Shown here one piece after another: positions 11,904-26,761 of a stretch of 64,000 bases of DNA; positions within the stretch are counted from its first letter, which is position 1; the number at the start of each line of letters is the position of its first letter. The DNA comes from Flaccisagitta enflata (taxonomy: Eukaryota; Chaetognatha; Sagittoidea; Aphragmophora), in NCBI GenBank assembly GCA_965153355.1, contig OZ231128.1, positions 26,536,001 through 26,600,000 on the forward strand. Direction: 5' to 3'. The position numbers and the translations under genes are program-made. Below the pieces are notes generated by a model. It did no database searches. It was given only the letters and a program-made list of their open reading frames with translations, and had not been told where the DNA came from.

Positions 11904-12368
11904 TTGGAAAAAAGTCGAATTACGTAATTCGACTTTTTGAAACGTAGGGGAGAAATCGGGTTTTCCATTTTCGATTTGAGGAACTTGCGAAAGTTGAGCC
12001 ATTTCCTGACTGGGATGATACATTTTTTGATATTCATAGCTAAGAAAGAGCTTATTTTTCTCTTTCAAATGGCGCCAACCAGAAGTCTCTACAATCATTA
12101 GTTTTGGCGCTATGAATTTTTTAATCTTTTTTTATTTTTTCGCATTTTTGCGAAAATCGAGATTTTTCATTGATCTTATTTTTTGGCCTCTATGTAACGC
12201 TACAGAAAAGTCAGGATGTTACACAAATTGACCCTGAGTTTTATGACGCTAGCTTTTGCATTTTATTCTGCTTGAGAGAGAGAAAGAGAGAGAGAAAAAA
12301 GAAAGGAAAGAAGAAAGACAGAAGACTCACACACACATACACACACACATAGAAAAAGAGAGAGAGAA

Positions 12369-12403
<35 letters not shown>

Positions 12404-12600
12404 TGCGACACAAAAGCGCACACGCACGCACTAAAAGACAAAGGAAGACCAAAAAAGAGACGCAGAGAGACAGATTGAATGACAAAAACATGCAGGCAGT
12501 CAACCAGACATCAGAAGATGCACACAGAAGAAGATGCAATGAAAAAAAAACTCCCATTTACGACTTTTTTTCCGGTCGGCGAGAGCCGCCTTTATTGGTA
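11904..12600 (+). mobile_element. GTCGAA-palindrome family element, copy 1
   Basis: Left end TTGGAAAAAAGTCG flows into palindrome GTCGAATTACGTAATTCGAC (11914-11933). The right end has the inverted arm CGACTTTTTTTCC (12561-12573), then hairpin GGCGAGAGCCGCC (12578-12590) and TTTATTGG. The middle carries GAGACTTCTGGTTGGCGCCA (on minus), then a GA/CA microsatellite. The plan is the same as in the TTGTT family. Confidence 0.75.
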
Positions 12601-12970
12601 ACTGGGACATTCCTGTATGTAGGTTTTGAAGAGGCGTAACGTTCGCATGCAATGGAAATACCGATATATGTACAGACGGACCGTCTCTCTGATAGAGAAA
12701 CGCGGAAGCATCTAAAACTAGAAGAAGCGATTGAATAGATGTCGCTGTCAACGGCGTAGGAGGGGGATAAAGGTGCAACGACTTTGACGCTCGTCTCGGT
12801 CTCACATCAATATGCAAATCCCTCCACGGATGAGGTGTCGTTACAACCCATTATCTCTCATTCTTCGCCTCGCTCTTCGACTGTCTCTCACCGTCTATCT
12901 ATGATAAGGGGTCGAGTGTATATTTCAGTCCGCACGCAGACGTTTTCTTATTTCATCTTTTCGTTTTAGT

Positions 12971-13361
<391 letters not shown>

Positions 13362-13784
13362 GTTCTGTCATTCAGTCGTTCGTTCGTTTGTCCGTTTCGA
13401 TGTAGTTCTCAGTGGCTGCCATTACGCCAAGTTATATTGCCTCAGCGCTCGTTCCCCCTTTGGATCTCATTCTGCTTCCGTTCTTCAGCGCTCCCATTAA
13501 CCAACCAAGATGCGTTTTTTTTCTCACGCTGAGCCACGATACAGTTATTAGTTCAGCAAGAAACAGATGATGCTGCTAAATGATATGCAATATGAGTTGA
13601 TCAGACGAAGCTAAGCTTGTGCTTGTCAGACACTAGCACACCCTTCGATATTCTTCGTTGAGGCTTATCAGTCTTTTGTCTTTTAACTTAAAGAAAGCGT
13701 TGCATGGGAAAGCACGCGCAAGTTAAGAAGGTCTCTCGGATATGAACCCATTACGGAAATTATTACAAATGTTTTGGCAAGAAG

Positions 13785-13950
13785 AAGTCCGTCCGTCGGT
13801 CAGTTAGAATCAAGTAAAGAAATAAGAAAAACGAGCGTTTTTGGACCTTTTTTGTATGTGTGTGGGGGGGAGGGGAGTTTGTGTGTAGCTAGGGGTTGGA
13901 TGCCCCTGCCCACCCGTCCGCAATGATACTGTAACCCCGCGTCACTTGTT
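13785..13950 (+). mobile_element. 5'-truncated TTGTT-family copy
   Basis: GTCCGTCCGTCGGTCAG, then ACGAGCGTTTTTGGACC and the 3' end GTCCGCAATGATACTGTAAC, CCCGCGTCACTTGTT. The 5' hairpin is missing. Confidence 0.6.
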
Positions 13951-14193
13951 TTTACGTATTTCAATGCATCTCCTTTTCTGCTGCATGATTGTATGCTTTG
14001 TCACAACTTATTTGTCGACGAATATAATTCATATTCAAATGTTTTCAAGCGGGTTAAAAATTACGGTTAGGCGTGGGGATGGGTTTAGGGTTAGGGATAG
14101 GGCTAGCGTTGGGGCTAGGGCGGGTTGGGTTTCATTTACGTATTACAGCCTGCGTCCGCTCGAATTAAAGCTTTGCCCGAGGGGGATTTTCGA

Positions 14194-14416
14194 AAAGCAA
14201 GTGACGCGGGGTCACAACATCACTGCGGACGGGTGGGCAGGGGCGTCCAACTCCTATCCACACACCCCTACACGCAAACATTCATAAAAACTGAAAAAGT
14301 GTCCAAAAGCCTAAAACACACATTTTTCCACTTTTTTGCTTGACCATTACAGATGGGCGGACGGATAGACAGAAAGACAAAGCCTCTTATAGAGTCGAGT
14401 GTCCGAAACTTAAAAA
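14194..14416 (-). mobile_element. TTGTT-family copy, GTCAC subtype
   Basis: Read on minus: AGTTTCGGACACTCGACTCT, AAGAGGCTTTGTC, a diverged tract, then third arm GTCCGCAGTG and GTGACCCCGCGTCACTTG. The head hairpin is mutated. Confidence 0.6.
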
Positions 14417-15272
14417 TACGTAGGGCATCATAGAGCAGGCGCTACCCACGTGGAGGCAGATGAATGGGACAATGGATGAACAGGACGAGATATCTTTTTC
14501 ATGAATGTGTATGTGTATGATAAGCCTGCAACGTGATGAATTTCAGATAAATGCGAAAATCTCATTCCCAACAATTGGGAAGGCCCACGGATTTTTTTCA
14601 AAGTAACGAAAATCTCTTTTGACCCTCTCAGAAGTTGAGTTTTTATGTTAATAAAAGAAATCAAAAAGAATTTTGCAAATCCATTTAAGCGTTCGAAAGG
14701 TATGACCAAAAACGTGATGTATGCTGCGCTGGAAATGGTGACAAAAACAACGCCGTTTTCTTAAGCTGCGGCGTCCGAGCGCGCTTTAATTTGAGACTCG
14801 AAAAATCATAGTTATTGCAACATTAGGCTGTAACTATGGATAGTGGTCAATATTCCGGGTAATTTTCCCAACCTAGGTGCATAAAGAGATCATAAAAATA
14901 TCTTGTTGTCAAGGTAATAATAGAAACGGCTGGCATACAAGTCCGGAGCCCAGCGGTCACTCTGCTAATATAGAATCTAAAGACGAAAATGTCGCACGCT
15001 CGTCGGCGGATCGCTGGCACTGCTATTCAACAATGTGATAAAATCTCGAAATTCTCCTCAGCTTACTCGGCAGTAAGATAAAATACATCGATGTATCGCA
15101 TTGTAATTTGTTTATCACTACTCATTAAACTGAAGATTCTTATCAATCTTTCCGTTTTGTTTGGATTTGCTTATGAAACCATGGAAGCACAAAAACATCA
15201 AGCAAACCAAAACATGGATTGATATAAACAACTCAGAACATTGAAGAGAAAAATGACAAGATCATCAGCAAC

Positions 15273-15347
<75 letters not shown>

Positions 15348-16330
15348 GCAATGGCGCCCCATCTTCCCCTTTGCTCTGCATTTTTTATTCTTGGAATACA
15401 AATGACCGAGGGTCTTTTGCCCTGCTACTTCCGATTAGATCGCGTCTTTATTCCTCCGCCACCTCTTCTATCTCTTTCGGTTTGTCTGTCTTTGGGTCAG
15501 AAAGTCAGACAGAAAAACACGCAGACGGAAGGACAAACAGACAGACAGAGAGGGAGAGACAGCGACAGGGAAAGGCAGACAGACAGACACAGAAAGAGAC
15601 AATGTTTCAGACAGAGAGAAAAAGCGCTTGAGCGAAAGAAAGACATAGGAAGAGAGATACCCATAGACAGACTACCGGGTGATCAGCCGGAATTGAGTAA
15701 ATCTTTTTGGACGCTGAGACTGAACGACTAATAGTTGAAAGGTGGGCAATGATTCATATTTTAGTTTGGGTATAGTGAGGGATATTGTTCCACCTATCAT
15801 AATAAAGAAAATTAATGAACGTTTACTTTAAGCCCAAGATAGGTATTGTAGCCCAAAAGGCTTGCAAGTTACGGCTGTAGATGCTTTTTTTCAAGATCGG
15901 GAATTGATGCCAAAATTGGAGTAATTTGGACGATTGACTTTTTCCCATTTTCTCAATGTTGACGGTGTTTTTAGTATATCTGATGATTGGGTAAAGCTAA
16001 ATTCCATTTTTTGGTGCCAAATTGATATGTTTTTAATCCTGTTTTGAAAAGAGAATCATAAGAATCGCAAATTCTTACCTAAAATGTCTCTAGTCAAAAT
16101 GAATCAACTTGACATCAGACAAGGATTCTGCGCAAAATGCACAACTTTTCTAAATTGACATAAATTGAAACATAACTTAGAGGGCAGTTTCTTTAACATT
16201 ATGGGGCTATTTCTTTTTAGATAAGCAAACGTTCACCAATTCTCTTCAATTCAAGACCATCCCCAACTAGTTTGCTCATGTAGTTTAAGTGTAATGGCAT
16301 CATACATTTACTCAATTCCGGCTGATCACC
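14417..16330. other. No gene seen apart from listed repeats
   Basis: Apart from the CAA array at 15270 and a GACAGA-rich tract at 15480-15610, nothing is recognised. ACTCAATTCCGGCTGATCAC at 16311 recurs inverted at about 15675, a small inverted pair spanning the interval. Confidence 0.5.
15270..15347 (+). repeat. (CAA)n microsatellite
   Basis: About 25 units. Confidence 0.97.
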
Positions 16331-16334
16331 CGGT

Positions 16335-16971
<637 letters not shown>

Positions 16972-16999
16972 GCATGCCCACACACATACAGAACACACA

Positions 17000-17930
17000 G
17001 AACTCGAAGATGTCAATTTGAATTAAAGACAAAGCGTTGATGAACCGCCTAAATGAAAATAAGATGTCATCGAAATCATTTCTTACCTTTTGTTTTTGTT
17101 GATGTTTGAGTTCCATCGAATGCGGCATGAATTTGAGAAAGGAAAAGCAAAAGGGACCGGTGAAAGGGAAGGGAAAAAATTAGAAACCTTATTATTTTAT
17201 CACTTGTTCTCATTCTCACACCAAATCTCTCGTTGTTACATCATCCCCTACCCATCTCAGATGTAAACAATGATGCAACATTAAATCGAAAGACTTAAAG
17301 AGTCCGACGTTAGGCCGAACAGGTATACGTAGCCTTAAGTGCCCTCTAATTGACCGATCGAAACAATACCAGCAGACATTAGCTTAGTATTAAAATGCAA
17401 ATGGAACGTGACACATCCGCCCGATAGTCCACTCATGTACGCGAGAGAGATTGATTTGCAAGAACTACGCCGTTCTTCTTTAGACTACCCTCTAAGCAAG
17501 TGAAGAATTTTTTGGTGAATGAGAGAAAATCAAAAAAGTATTGAGCAGCCAAACACGTAATCGTCGAATCCTTTTCATCCGCGTCGAATTCCCAAAAGCC
17601 AACTACGTTATAACGGTTTCCGGATCCGTTTCAAAAGACGCTTCATCTTCCCTGATTGTCCGCTTCTCTCCCTTTCGTCCTCCTGCTTCCCTGTTGCTGG
17701 AGACTTCCAAACCGTTGATTGAAGCCTAGCGCGTGCGTGCATGGGGCAAATACAATTCGGACGTGTGACATGGAAATGATCCTTAATTGTGACGTTTTGA
17801 ATGCGCTACGCAGTCGTAAGTCGTAACATAACGGGACTTCGATGAAGAGCTGAATTTCGACTAATGTTGACGACGGCGGAGACGACGACGACGAGGACAA
17901 CGACGACATCAGTATAAATTAAAAGATTCC
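17000..17930. other. No gene seen upstream of the carrier exons
   Basis: Mixed composition. 17541-17729 is an open frame with balanced codons but no recognised motif; it could be leader exon sequence of the carrier gene. Confidence 0.4.
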
Positions 17931-17932
17931 CG

Positions 17933-18187
17933 ACTAAGGGGGCGTTTCTAGTCAAAGAGGATCGCGTTTTAAAGGGGCCACTCGGTCGCTCGCTACGTTC
18001 GTTCGCTCGCACCGCTCACTCCGCTCACTCGCTCTGCAGCGCTTTGCTCGCTCACTCCGTTCACAGGCTCGCTCACTCACTTCACTCACTCCCTCGTGGG
18101 ACAGTTGAAATTCTTGAATATGTGTTCATGCTGTTATCGCGTTTCACGGGAACAAACGCGTTTTTCGTCTTCACAAGAAACACGCCC
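17933..18187 (+). repeat. GCTCGCTACGTTCG repeat, copy 2
   Basis: Closely similar to the copy at 4.15 kb, including TTGAAATTCTTGAATATGTG. It lies about 320 bp upstream of the first carrier exon, so a promoter role is conceivable but not shown. Confidence 0.7.
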
Positions 18188-18325
18188 AAAGAGAAGAACA
18201 TGGGTCCCTGGCAACACACGCATCCATTCTCGTCACAACCCCTTCGTTGTTCTGATGCAGAACTCTTTGATGATAACGTCAACAAAAACTCAAAACGCGA
18301 GGTACAAATTATTGTAGTATTCGTG

Positions 18326-18500
<175 letters not shown>

Positions 18501-18504
18501 ACAG

Positions 18505-18667
18505 ATCTACTATTTCTTGTCGCGGACTCAGGCACGCCAGTCTCCCGCGAGAGAGATGGTGATTAACTTGGTTTCTGGTTGTTGCGGTGGTACTGTCAAC
18601 GTTCTCGCTGGTCAACCCTTTGACACGGCCAAAACGAAACTACAGATTTATCCAAATTATTACAAAG
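18505..18667 (+). CDS. SLC25 mitochondrial carrier, first recognised exon
   Basis: This exon encodes the start of a mitochondrial carrier of the inner membrane. The best fit from memory is the ornithine carrier group (SLC25A15/SLC25A2), which exchanges urea-cycle amino acids. An ATG at 18556 opens MVINLVSGCCGGTVNVLAG, the first transmembrane helix. It is followed by QPFDTAKTKLQ, which fits the family signature P-x-D-x-x-K-x-K. The frame stays open upstream to an acceptor AG at 18503-18504, so 18505-18555 may be coding or 5' leader. The donor is AAAG|GTCAGT at 18667/18668, leaving phase 1. The acceptor lies directly behind a (GT)n(CT)n microsatellite. The start is chosen at 18556 because family members begin just before this helix. 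Family membership is firm; the exact substrate is inferred. Confidence 0.8.
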
Positions 18668-18739
18668 GTCAGTGGCAAGTAATATATCAATTCTAATCAT
18701 TAACGTCAGGGGCAGGATAATTTTTCATGTCTTAGTCAC

Positions 18740-18958
18740 GACTGAACAACTTTGTCCGTCCATCAGCCGGTTCCTCCATCCAGTCAAACGTCCGTCCGTC
18801 CATCTGTTCGTCCGTCTGTCCATCTGTTCGTCTGTCCGTCGTTCCGTTTGTGGGTGCTAAGCTATCGCGGCTGTGATTGTGTGTGTATGGGGGGTGAGGG
18901 GAAGAGGGTTGTGCGTCTCTTCCCACCTATCCGGGACGATATTTCTAAAACTTGTTTT
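18740..18958 (+). mobile_element. Decayed TTGTT-family copy in carrier intron 1
   Basis: GTCCGTCCATCTGTTCGTCC tract, CTTCCCACCTATCCGGGACG body and 3' ACTTGTT. The 5' end has decayed. It lies inside the intron between carrier exons 1 and 2. Confidence 0.5.
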
Positions 18959-19030
18959 CAGTGTGATTGGGCTGAGAATAGGACCACACGCTTTATTTTA
19001 CTCAACATTTTCATGACTTGAACCTTGAAG

Positions 19031-19110
19031 GAATGGTTGACTCGTTAAAGCAAACTTGGCGACAGGAATCGTTCAAAGGACTTTACTCGGGACTTCTTCC
19101 TAATCTAACG
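19031..19110 (+). CDS. SLC25 mitochondrial carrier, second exon
   Basis: This 80-nt exon joins in phase to the previous one: one leftover base plus 80 gives 27 codons. It reads GMVDSLKQTWRQESFKGLYS followed by GLLPNLT. This is the amphipathic matrix helix and the short loop ending in G-x-x-P-N-L, where carriers usually have E-G-x-x-G-x-Y-K-G-x-x-P. Here S replaces the glycine after E and S replaces the usual lysine, modest departures from the consensus. The acceptor is CTTGAAG at 19030 and the donor is ACG|GTATGA at 19110/19111. The 363-nt intron before it contains a decayed TTGTT-family element. Confidence 0.8.
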
Positions 19111-20035
19111 GTATGAATTTTTTCCCTTGTTAAGTTGTTAGAAAATCACATCTCATGACGATACAAATACTAAGATGACATGATGACATGATGACATGAT
19201 CACGTAAACGTGTTAGTCAACGTGTTCAAAATTCATGTCTTTTACATGTTCTATCGCTAAGTCAAAAGCTGTATCATGTGGTGGTTGGAAAGAAGATTAG
19301 GTCAAGAAGGCTGAAAGCTTTTAGGCTGTATAAAACGTCCCTTTCATCTCTTGTTCAGCGTTGTACAGTACGTTGGGAGCAATGAGGCCCTCAAAAAGAG
19401 GGTTGTCTTCTGCTTCACCATTCAAATGAAGTAGCTTGAACTAATGTTTTTCTAAAAGCTGATGGGCCAAAGCTTTGTGTGAATATAGTTTTACACCTCG
19501 AGCGTTAACTTTTGATCGAAAAGAAAATAATTCTAACATCTCTCTGGATTTGAATTGATGACTCTGAAGAGAGAGAAACGCCTTACTCAAGTTCAGTGCT
19601 GAAGCAATAGATTTATTGTGCCACATGCATTGATGAGAAATAAATTGTCAGTTTTGCTTTGATTCAATTATTGTGGAATTCATATTTATTCAAAGCCTTG
19701 GACTATCAGCATTGACAAAAACGAAATGGTGAAGTTCTTTATTCAAACACTGAACGGGACGCCATCTTGGTACTGGCCTTATTGCTCCCAGCGTGTTGTA
19801 CTAGTATACAAATTGTGTTTTTCATCGGTGCTGCAAATTTCCTTTTGTTTAAGAACCGGGCTAGGCTTTGAGTCTTGCCTTAAAGGCTTGTTCTTGAGAG
19901 AAGGGCTTGGAGATTATATTGTTTTCATTTTTTTTTCATATACTCTTCTTCTTTTATTTTTTTGCGTGTCCGTGTTTGTACACGAATCGACAAACAACGC
20001 CTGAGGGAATAATGGAGAGAGAGAGAGAGAAAGAG

Positions 20036-20036
<1 letters not shown>

Positions 20037-20114
<78 letters not shown>

Positions 20115-20115
20115 G
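20037..20115 (+). repeat. (GAAA)n microsatellite in carrier intron 2
   Basis: About 19 units, after a short GA tract. Confidence 0.96.
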
Positions 20116-20425
20116 GGAAAGATATGAAGAACCATTGATAAGTAGGAGACAGTAAATCAGAGAGAGATCGTGGGAATGAGGGACCGGAAAATAACTTCCA
20201 CCCAAAAAGACGCCCAAAAAAGACGCACTGTTTGACGTTTACGACGAACAAGGCGGCTTTAGGTCACACCCATGAAGGACAGTTATGTTTTGTGTCCTCC
20301 GTCATGTCATAAAACCTCTTCGTTGACTATAACTATGAGCATCTTGGGAGAAAACTGCGATACCGCTCGTTTTTTTCGTTAGATAGGTCATGGCCATTAT
20401 TTACCATTTCTTTTCGCTGTTGCAG

Positions 20426-20543
20426 ACGAATGTGGTGGAGGCAGCGGCTGTATTCGTGCTTTATCCGTTTTTGCAAGTTCAATACGCAAACTTGAATGGC
20501 ATCAAAGACGAAGATCTCACCACGCTTCAAAAAGCAACTCTAG
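20426..20543 (+). CDS. SLC25 mitochondrial carrier, third exon
   Basis: This exon starts in phase 0 after GTTGCAG (20425) and ends CTA G|GTAACC (20543), leaving phase 1. It reads TNVVEAAAVFVLYPFLQVQY, then ANLNGIKDEDLTTLQKATLG. This matches the second transmembrane helix of ornithine-type carriers, where family members have an N-x-x-E-N segment, and the lead-in to the third helix. About 100 residues are recovered over three exons; a complete carrier is about 300. The remaining two repeats of the fold must lie downstream or be lost. No frame break is seen, so the visible part looks functional. Confidence 0.75.
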
Positions 20544-21090
20544 GTAACCGTTGAACTGTCATGACGCTACAATGCTTCAATGCTGAGTACACGCGTCGCG
20601 TCGGTAAAACTGTTTTTACTTCACTGTTTTTTTTTATCTCAGAAATTTCTTACACAATAATTTCACTCTGGCACGAACAAATAGTTTGGTCCGTCAATCC
20701 CTACGGATTAAAGGGGAGAGAGGATCGAGTGATTCTAGCTTTTGGAAAAAAAATCTATGAATTTAGATTTAGGCTTCTAGCAATGACGGATTTTAAAAGA
20801 GGATTTAGAGACGTCATAAAACAGAACGCCCAAAGATCGCGTTAAAGGGAAACGACGAGTCATTCAGCGCTCGCTTGAGGGCGCCGCGACTTTTCAACGT
20901 CGCTCTTTATGAATATTAAGAAGTGAATTCTGCACATCATATTCAAAATGAAATATCACTAGGAAAGATTATCTCAATAGTCAATATAATACATTGACTT
21001 TCATACACGATTGGACTGAAATATCAACTCAAAATCGATACCACTACCAGCACTTAGTTTATCTTTTTTTTGTTGCAACCATGCGAAACA

Positions 21091-21282
<192 letters not shown>

Positions 21283-21489
21283 TGTCGTGGTGGCGTTGTT
21301 GCAATAGATGTTGTTGATGTTGTTTTGCTTTCCAGACGATCTTGTATTTTTCCTTGGCAGTGCTCCAGACTTCCAACCCGTCATCTGGCGTTCTGCATTT
21401 TCTGCTCTTAATTCAATTCTCATTCTTATTTCTGTCACTCTTTACTTCTCTCTTTCTTCAATGACCTTTCCACAGAAAAAATCTTGGTT

Positions 21490-21807
21490 TCTTTTTAGAT
21501 GCGTCCTCGCATCTCTATAAGAGGGTTTGTCCGTCCGTCCGTCCGTCCGTCCCTCGGTCCGTCCGTCCGTCCCTCGGTCGGTCCGTCCGTCCGTCGGTCC
21601 GTTACGCCTGTGCAAAAACTGCGGTTTTTGGCCGTTTTCGGCCACGACGAGATCCTACACTGCGAGACAAACATGATTTGAGAGCCTCCATTACTACTCT
21701 TGTCGTTCCATCTGTCTGTTTGTCCATCTATCAATCCATATGTGTCACATGATCAATACACGCAGAGACACAGTCTGGATGCATCGTTGCCAGTTCGGGC
21801 TTGTTTC
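21490..21807 (+). mobile_element. TTGTT-family copy, GATGCGTCC arm subtype
   Basis: 5' hairpin AGATGCGTCCTCGCATCT (21497-21514), long GTCCGTCCGTCC tract, body GCGGTTTTTGGCCGTTTTCG. The 3' part is GGATGCATCGTTGCCAGTTC then GGGCTTGTT. Compare the third arm GGACGCATC of the sister copy at 24.75 kb. Confidence 0.7.
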
Positions 21808-22095
21808 TTTTGCTACTGTTGTTTCATGATTTTTAGTGGCTTGCTCGCAACTCTTTCATCTGCTATGTACGTCGGTCGGTCGTTCTATCTTCTTTCAGTC
21901 GGCCATTGCGCCCATTATTCAGAGCTCTCATTTGACGCTCATCGCTCGTATTTGCTTCGAGCTTAATTTCACTTCCGTTTTATTACGAATTTCTGCGTCG
22001 TCCAGTTTTCCATTGGACGACAGAAAGGCGATAAAATGATAATCGAATGCTTTCAATCAGGTTCATTTCCCGTATTTGACCAGGAACCAAGAACT

Positions 22096-22145
<50 letters not shown>

Positions 22146-22254
22146 TCGGCGGTCGGCGTGAACGTGCCGAACGAGTTAGATTTAGGTGTCAGGCGAATCC
22201 AATTGTTCCCTCGACTCAAAAGGAATTTATGAGACGCCGGGGACAAATATAGAT

Positions 22255-22885
22255 GGCGCGCGCGAACAACTCCGCTAGGTTACGAACGACGGAAGCGAAC
22301 AACGCCGCTACGTGGGAACAAAACAAGGCCCTTTGCGAACAACGGGGCTAGTAATGAAAAATGGTCACGGAACAACGCAGTTTGCTGACCACAAACGCCA
22401 CGTTCAAAACAATACCAAATAAAAATAGAATTATTCCCCGTGCGATGGAAGAAGAGAAAAACGCAGCGTGCTGACGTATGAGCGAACAGCGCCGTCGGAA
22501 GGGATTAGAACAACGCAACTTGCGCAAAGCGAAGCGAACAACGCAGAATGCTGACATTAAAGCGAACAACAACGCTAACTGCAAATGACGAAGCGAACAT
22601 CGCACAGTGTTGACGTTGGAGCGAACAACAACGCCGGGAGGGAACAGCACACTCCCACTTGCTAACAGCGAAGCGAAGCGAAAAGCGCCGCTTGCTGACG
22701 TCGGTGCGAGCAACACCTCCGCGAGCGAACAGAACACTGCCACATGCTAACAGCAAAGTGAAGCGAACAGCGCCACTTGCTGACGTCAGAGTGAGCAACA
22801 CCACCGCGAGCGAACAGAACAACGCCGCTTGCTGACGACGGTGCGAGCAACACCTCCGAAGCGAACAGAACAACGCCCTAATTCC
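22255..22885. repeat. GC-rich degenerate tandem array
   Basis: Irregular units of 25-60 bp built on GCGAACAACGCCGC and TTGCTGACGTC, over about 630 bp. All frames through it are shadows of the repeat. It is much richer in GC and CpG than its surroundings. Confidence 0.7.
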
Positions 22886-22889
22886 AGAT

Positions 22890-23734
22890 TTTCCAAGTCT
22901 CAAACTCTCGAGACGCCTTTAACTTTTGCTTTCTCAGTTTCTCTTCTACGCCATCTCTGCCTAAGAAAGCTTACAAACTTTCCCGCTAGTACTTGTAGCT
23001 CTCATGAAGTTCAACAATTTTACACACCATACAGCTACCTCCTTTTAATGGCTTCGGCGCTCCACGCACGCGAAGCTATCCTCCCAAAAACGGCTTTTAT
23101 GAGATTGTGAGTACGTCTTTTATTTTCACAGCTCGGACAGTTAAATTTGTAAATCCGTTAAGCCAAATGGAGAAAAAGGAAAGAACACGAAACAAATGTA
23201 ATGTTTATATGATAATCATTCATTATCATTATCATCTATTACGAATCGAAGATTTCGACAAAATATTTATCAAGTTATTCTATCAACCGTTGTCTAAACT
23301 TGTCTCGCCAGTCACATGTGACCTCTGTCAATCACGATTTTTTTTAAAATAAAAATAATCTGAGGGTAAAATGAAGGCCATACCCTCTGAGAAGATGAAC
23401 GAATGAAGAAGGAAACAACCATTTCATGAAGGAGTTGGACATAATTGGATCGGTAAATAAAAGCACGAAAAGGTTTAAAACGGAATGCAACGAGTACGTT
23501 TGCCATTCACCTGAATCTGTCATTTGTCTGCCATTCGTTTGTCAAAAGATGATATGACGGACGTCAGAGGACGCATTTGCCTAGATTCAACAAGCGAGGA
23601 GTTGAAATTTATGGAGGAGGAACTCAGAGCACCGATTATCAGAGCACACTGTTGCTAGGAAATGCTGATAGATTTATGAATTTTACTGATGTGACCCATA
23701 AAATAAACGAGATGAGAGAGAGAAAGAGAGAAAG

Positions 23735-23769
<35 letters not shown>

Positions 23770-24400
23770 AAGCGCCGATGTACTCAAAGCTTCTTGACGC
23801 ACGTTATTCAAACGATAAATATCTGCCGGGAGAATAGCAGGCAGAGTAAAAACTGAGAGCGTGAATTCTTGCTTTTGTCGTTGACGTTTTTCGCTTTCCT
23901 AGTTGGTTTTCTTATGGTTCAGCTTCCTGTTCTTCTTGTTCTTATTGTTCATCTTGTTCTTGCCCCTCTTGATGGTCTACCCACTGAACATGAACTCAGA
24001 TCTGGAAAAAAGAGTAGCATAGGCCCACTCCAGTGAAGCACAAATTTGCGCATCAGTGGACTTGGAATTCGGTGAATTACCCTTTAGTCCTATAGGACCT
24101 ATAGGACCTATAGGCTATAGTCAAAAATATAGAAATTGAATGAAAAGAATATCTAGGCTATCATAGTTTTGGTGCTTAAAATGGGGGAACCACTCTAGTC
24201 CGAATCCAATTCCTAAAATGAGGCCAGTAAGGTCTCTATCCACTCAAGTCAGAATCGGACTTGAGTGGTTTGGTAACTCAACTACCCATTCGGTCTTGAG
24301 TGCTTCTCCCAGTTACTCAGATCGGACTTGAGTGGGGTATATTCTTACTACCAGCTGGCTTATTGAGGTTAGTATTACTCTCTGTGTGTCTGTCTGTATG
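22890..24400. other. No gene seen
   Basis: Short GA tract at 23741. At 24180-24340 there are repeated motifs ATCGGACTTGAGTGG and CACTCTAGTCCGAATC in both orientations, an undefined fold-back sequence. Confidence 0.5.
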
Positions 24401-24401
24401 T

Positions 24402-24613
<212 letters not shown>

Positions 24614-24747
24614 CGCTGACTGCTCAGTATCTTCTATCAAAGACTTAATAGCAAAAAACGAGAGTGAGTTAATACACCGTTAATACACCATTTTGATCGT
24701 ACTACTAAGCAACTTACTGCTCACAACGATCGAGTGGCTAAGAGAGA

Positions 24748-25476
24748 TAGAACAAGCCCGACCGGACAACGATGCGTCCAGACTGTGTCTCTACATGTAT
24801 TGATCATGTGACATATTTTTTTTTCAGATTCAGAGTGGTGCGCGTATTAACTAGTCAGTGAAGGTTCACAAGACCTTCCTCCATTTGTTTCAGTTTGGGT
24901 AAAGTGAGGGATATTGTTCCACTTTTCATGCTACTCAGTACCTTGGATTGGAATGTCCGACGGTCCTATTAAGCTTGACCTTGATTCTTTCCTCTAAGGG
25001 TATGGTTTCTTAACCATGTTACCCTCGGGTGATTTTTTGAATTTTGGTTAAAAGGTTATAATCATTACCCCAACTACTTTTGGTAAGCAGTTTGCTTTTG
25101 GGTTAGTTTGACAAGGAATGTTTTTCAGATTCTGTTTCATGGAAAACTAGGAGTGGTGCGCACTACAGTCAGTGAGGGTTCACAAGGTCCTCTTCCATTT
25201 GTTTCAGTTTGGGTATAGTGAGGGATATTGTTCCACTTTTCATATATGAAGAGACAGATGGATGAACGGACGTGTGAAACGACTGAGTAGAGGCTCTTAA
25301 GACATGTTGGTTGATCATTTGTCTCAGTATAGGAACTCACCGTGGCTGAAGAAAGCCGAGAAACTCGGTTTTTGCATAGGCGTAACAGACCGGCAGACTG
25401 ATGGACGGACAGACGGATGGACCAACGGACAAACCTTCTTATAAAGATATGTTCCTGATGGACGCATCTAAAAAGG
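24748..25476 (-). mobile_element. TTGTT-family copy containing other repeats
   Basis: The left edge on minus is GACGCATCGTTGTCCGGTCG then GGCTTGTT. The right edge is AGATGCGTCCATCAGGAAC, with head arm GATGCGTCC. Two copies of the GTGGTGCGC...TTGTTCCAC repeat (24832-24935, 25139-25245) lie between. Confidence 0.5.
24832..25245 (+). repeat. Two copies of the GTGGTGCGC/TTGTTCCAC repeat
   Basis: AGAGTGGTGCGCG to GGATATTGTTCCACTTTTCA at 24832-24930 and again at 25139-25241. Fragments also occur at 15760-15797 and 60853-60958. About 100 bp, non-coding. Confidence 0.65.
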
Positions 25477-25493
25477 GACGGAAGCAATGGATT

Positions 25494-25513
25494 CTTGTTG
25501 TTGTTGTTGTTGC

Positions 25514-25562
<49 letters not shown>
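25494..25562 (+). repeat. (TTG)n microsatellite
   Basis: About 22 units with one GCT interruption. Confidence 0.95.
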
Positions 25563-25563
<1 letters not shown>

Positions 25564-25814
25564 TTGTTGCTGTTTGCATGATCGGCTTCATTAACGAGAT
25601 GATGGTGGGTTTGCGTTCCCTTAGACCTATGCCGGATCAACCAATAGGCTAAAAAAGCTATAGCTTAGGGCCCCGCGCCACAGGGGGGCCCCGCGCCTGC
25701 AGCACCCACCCCTGGAAAAAAAAAGGGAAAAAAGAGGAGGGGGAATGAAAAAAAAAGAAAAAAAGAAGAAGGAAAGAAAAAAAAAAGGATAAAAAAAGTC
25801 GAGGATGTCAGTAT

Positions 25815-26761
<947 letters not shown>

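Noticed and set aside
14070-14125. Telomere-like GGGTTTAGGGTTAGGG stretch
   Set aside because: Only a few degenerate units in the middle of ordinary sequence; too short for a telomere or a clear interstitial one.
22505-22903. 132-codon minus frame
   Set aside because: It follows the irregular tandem array and repeats itself with unit-length periodicity; not a gene.
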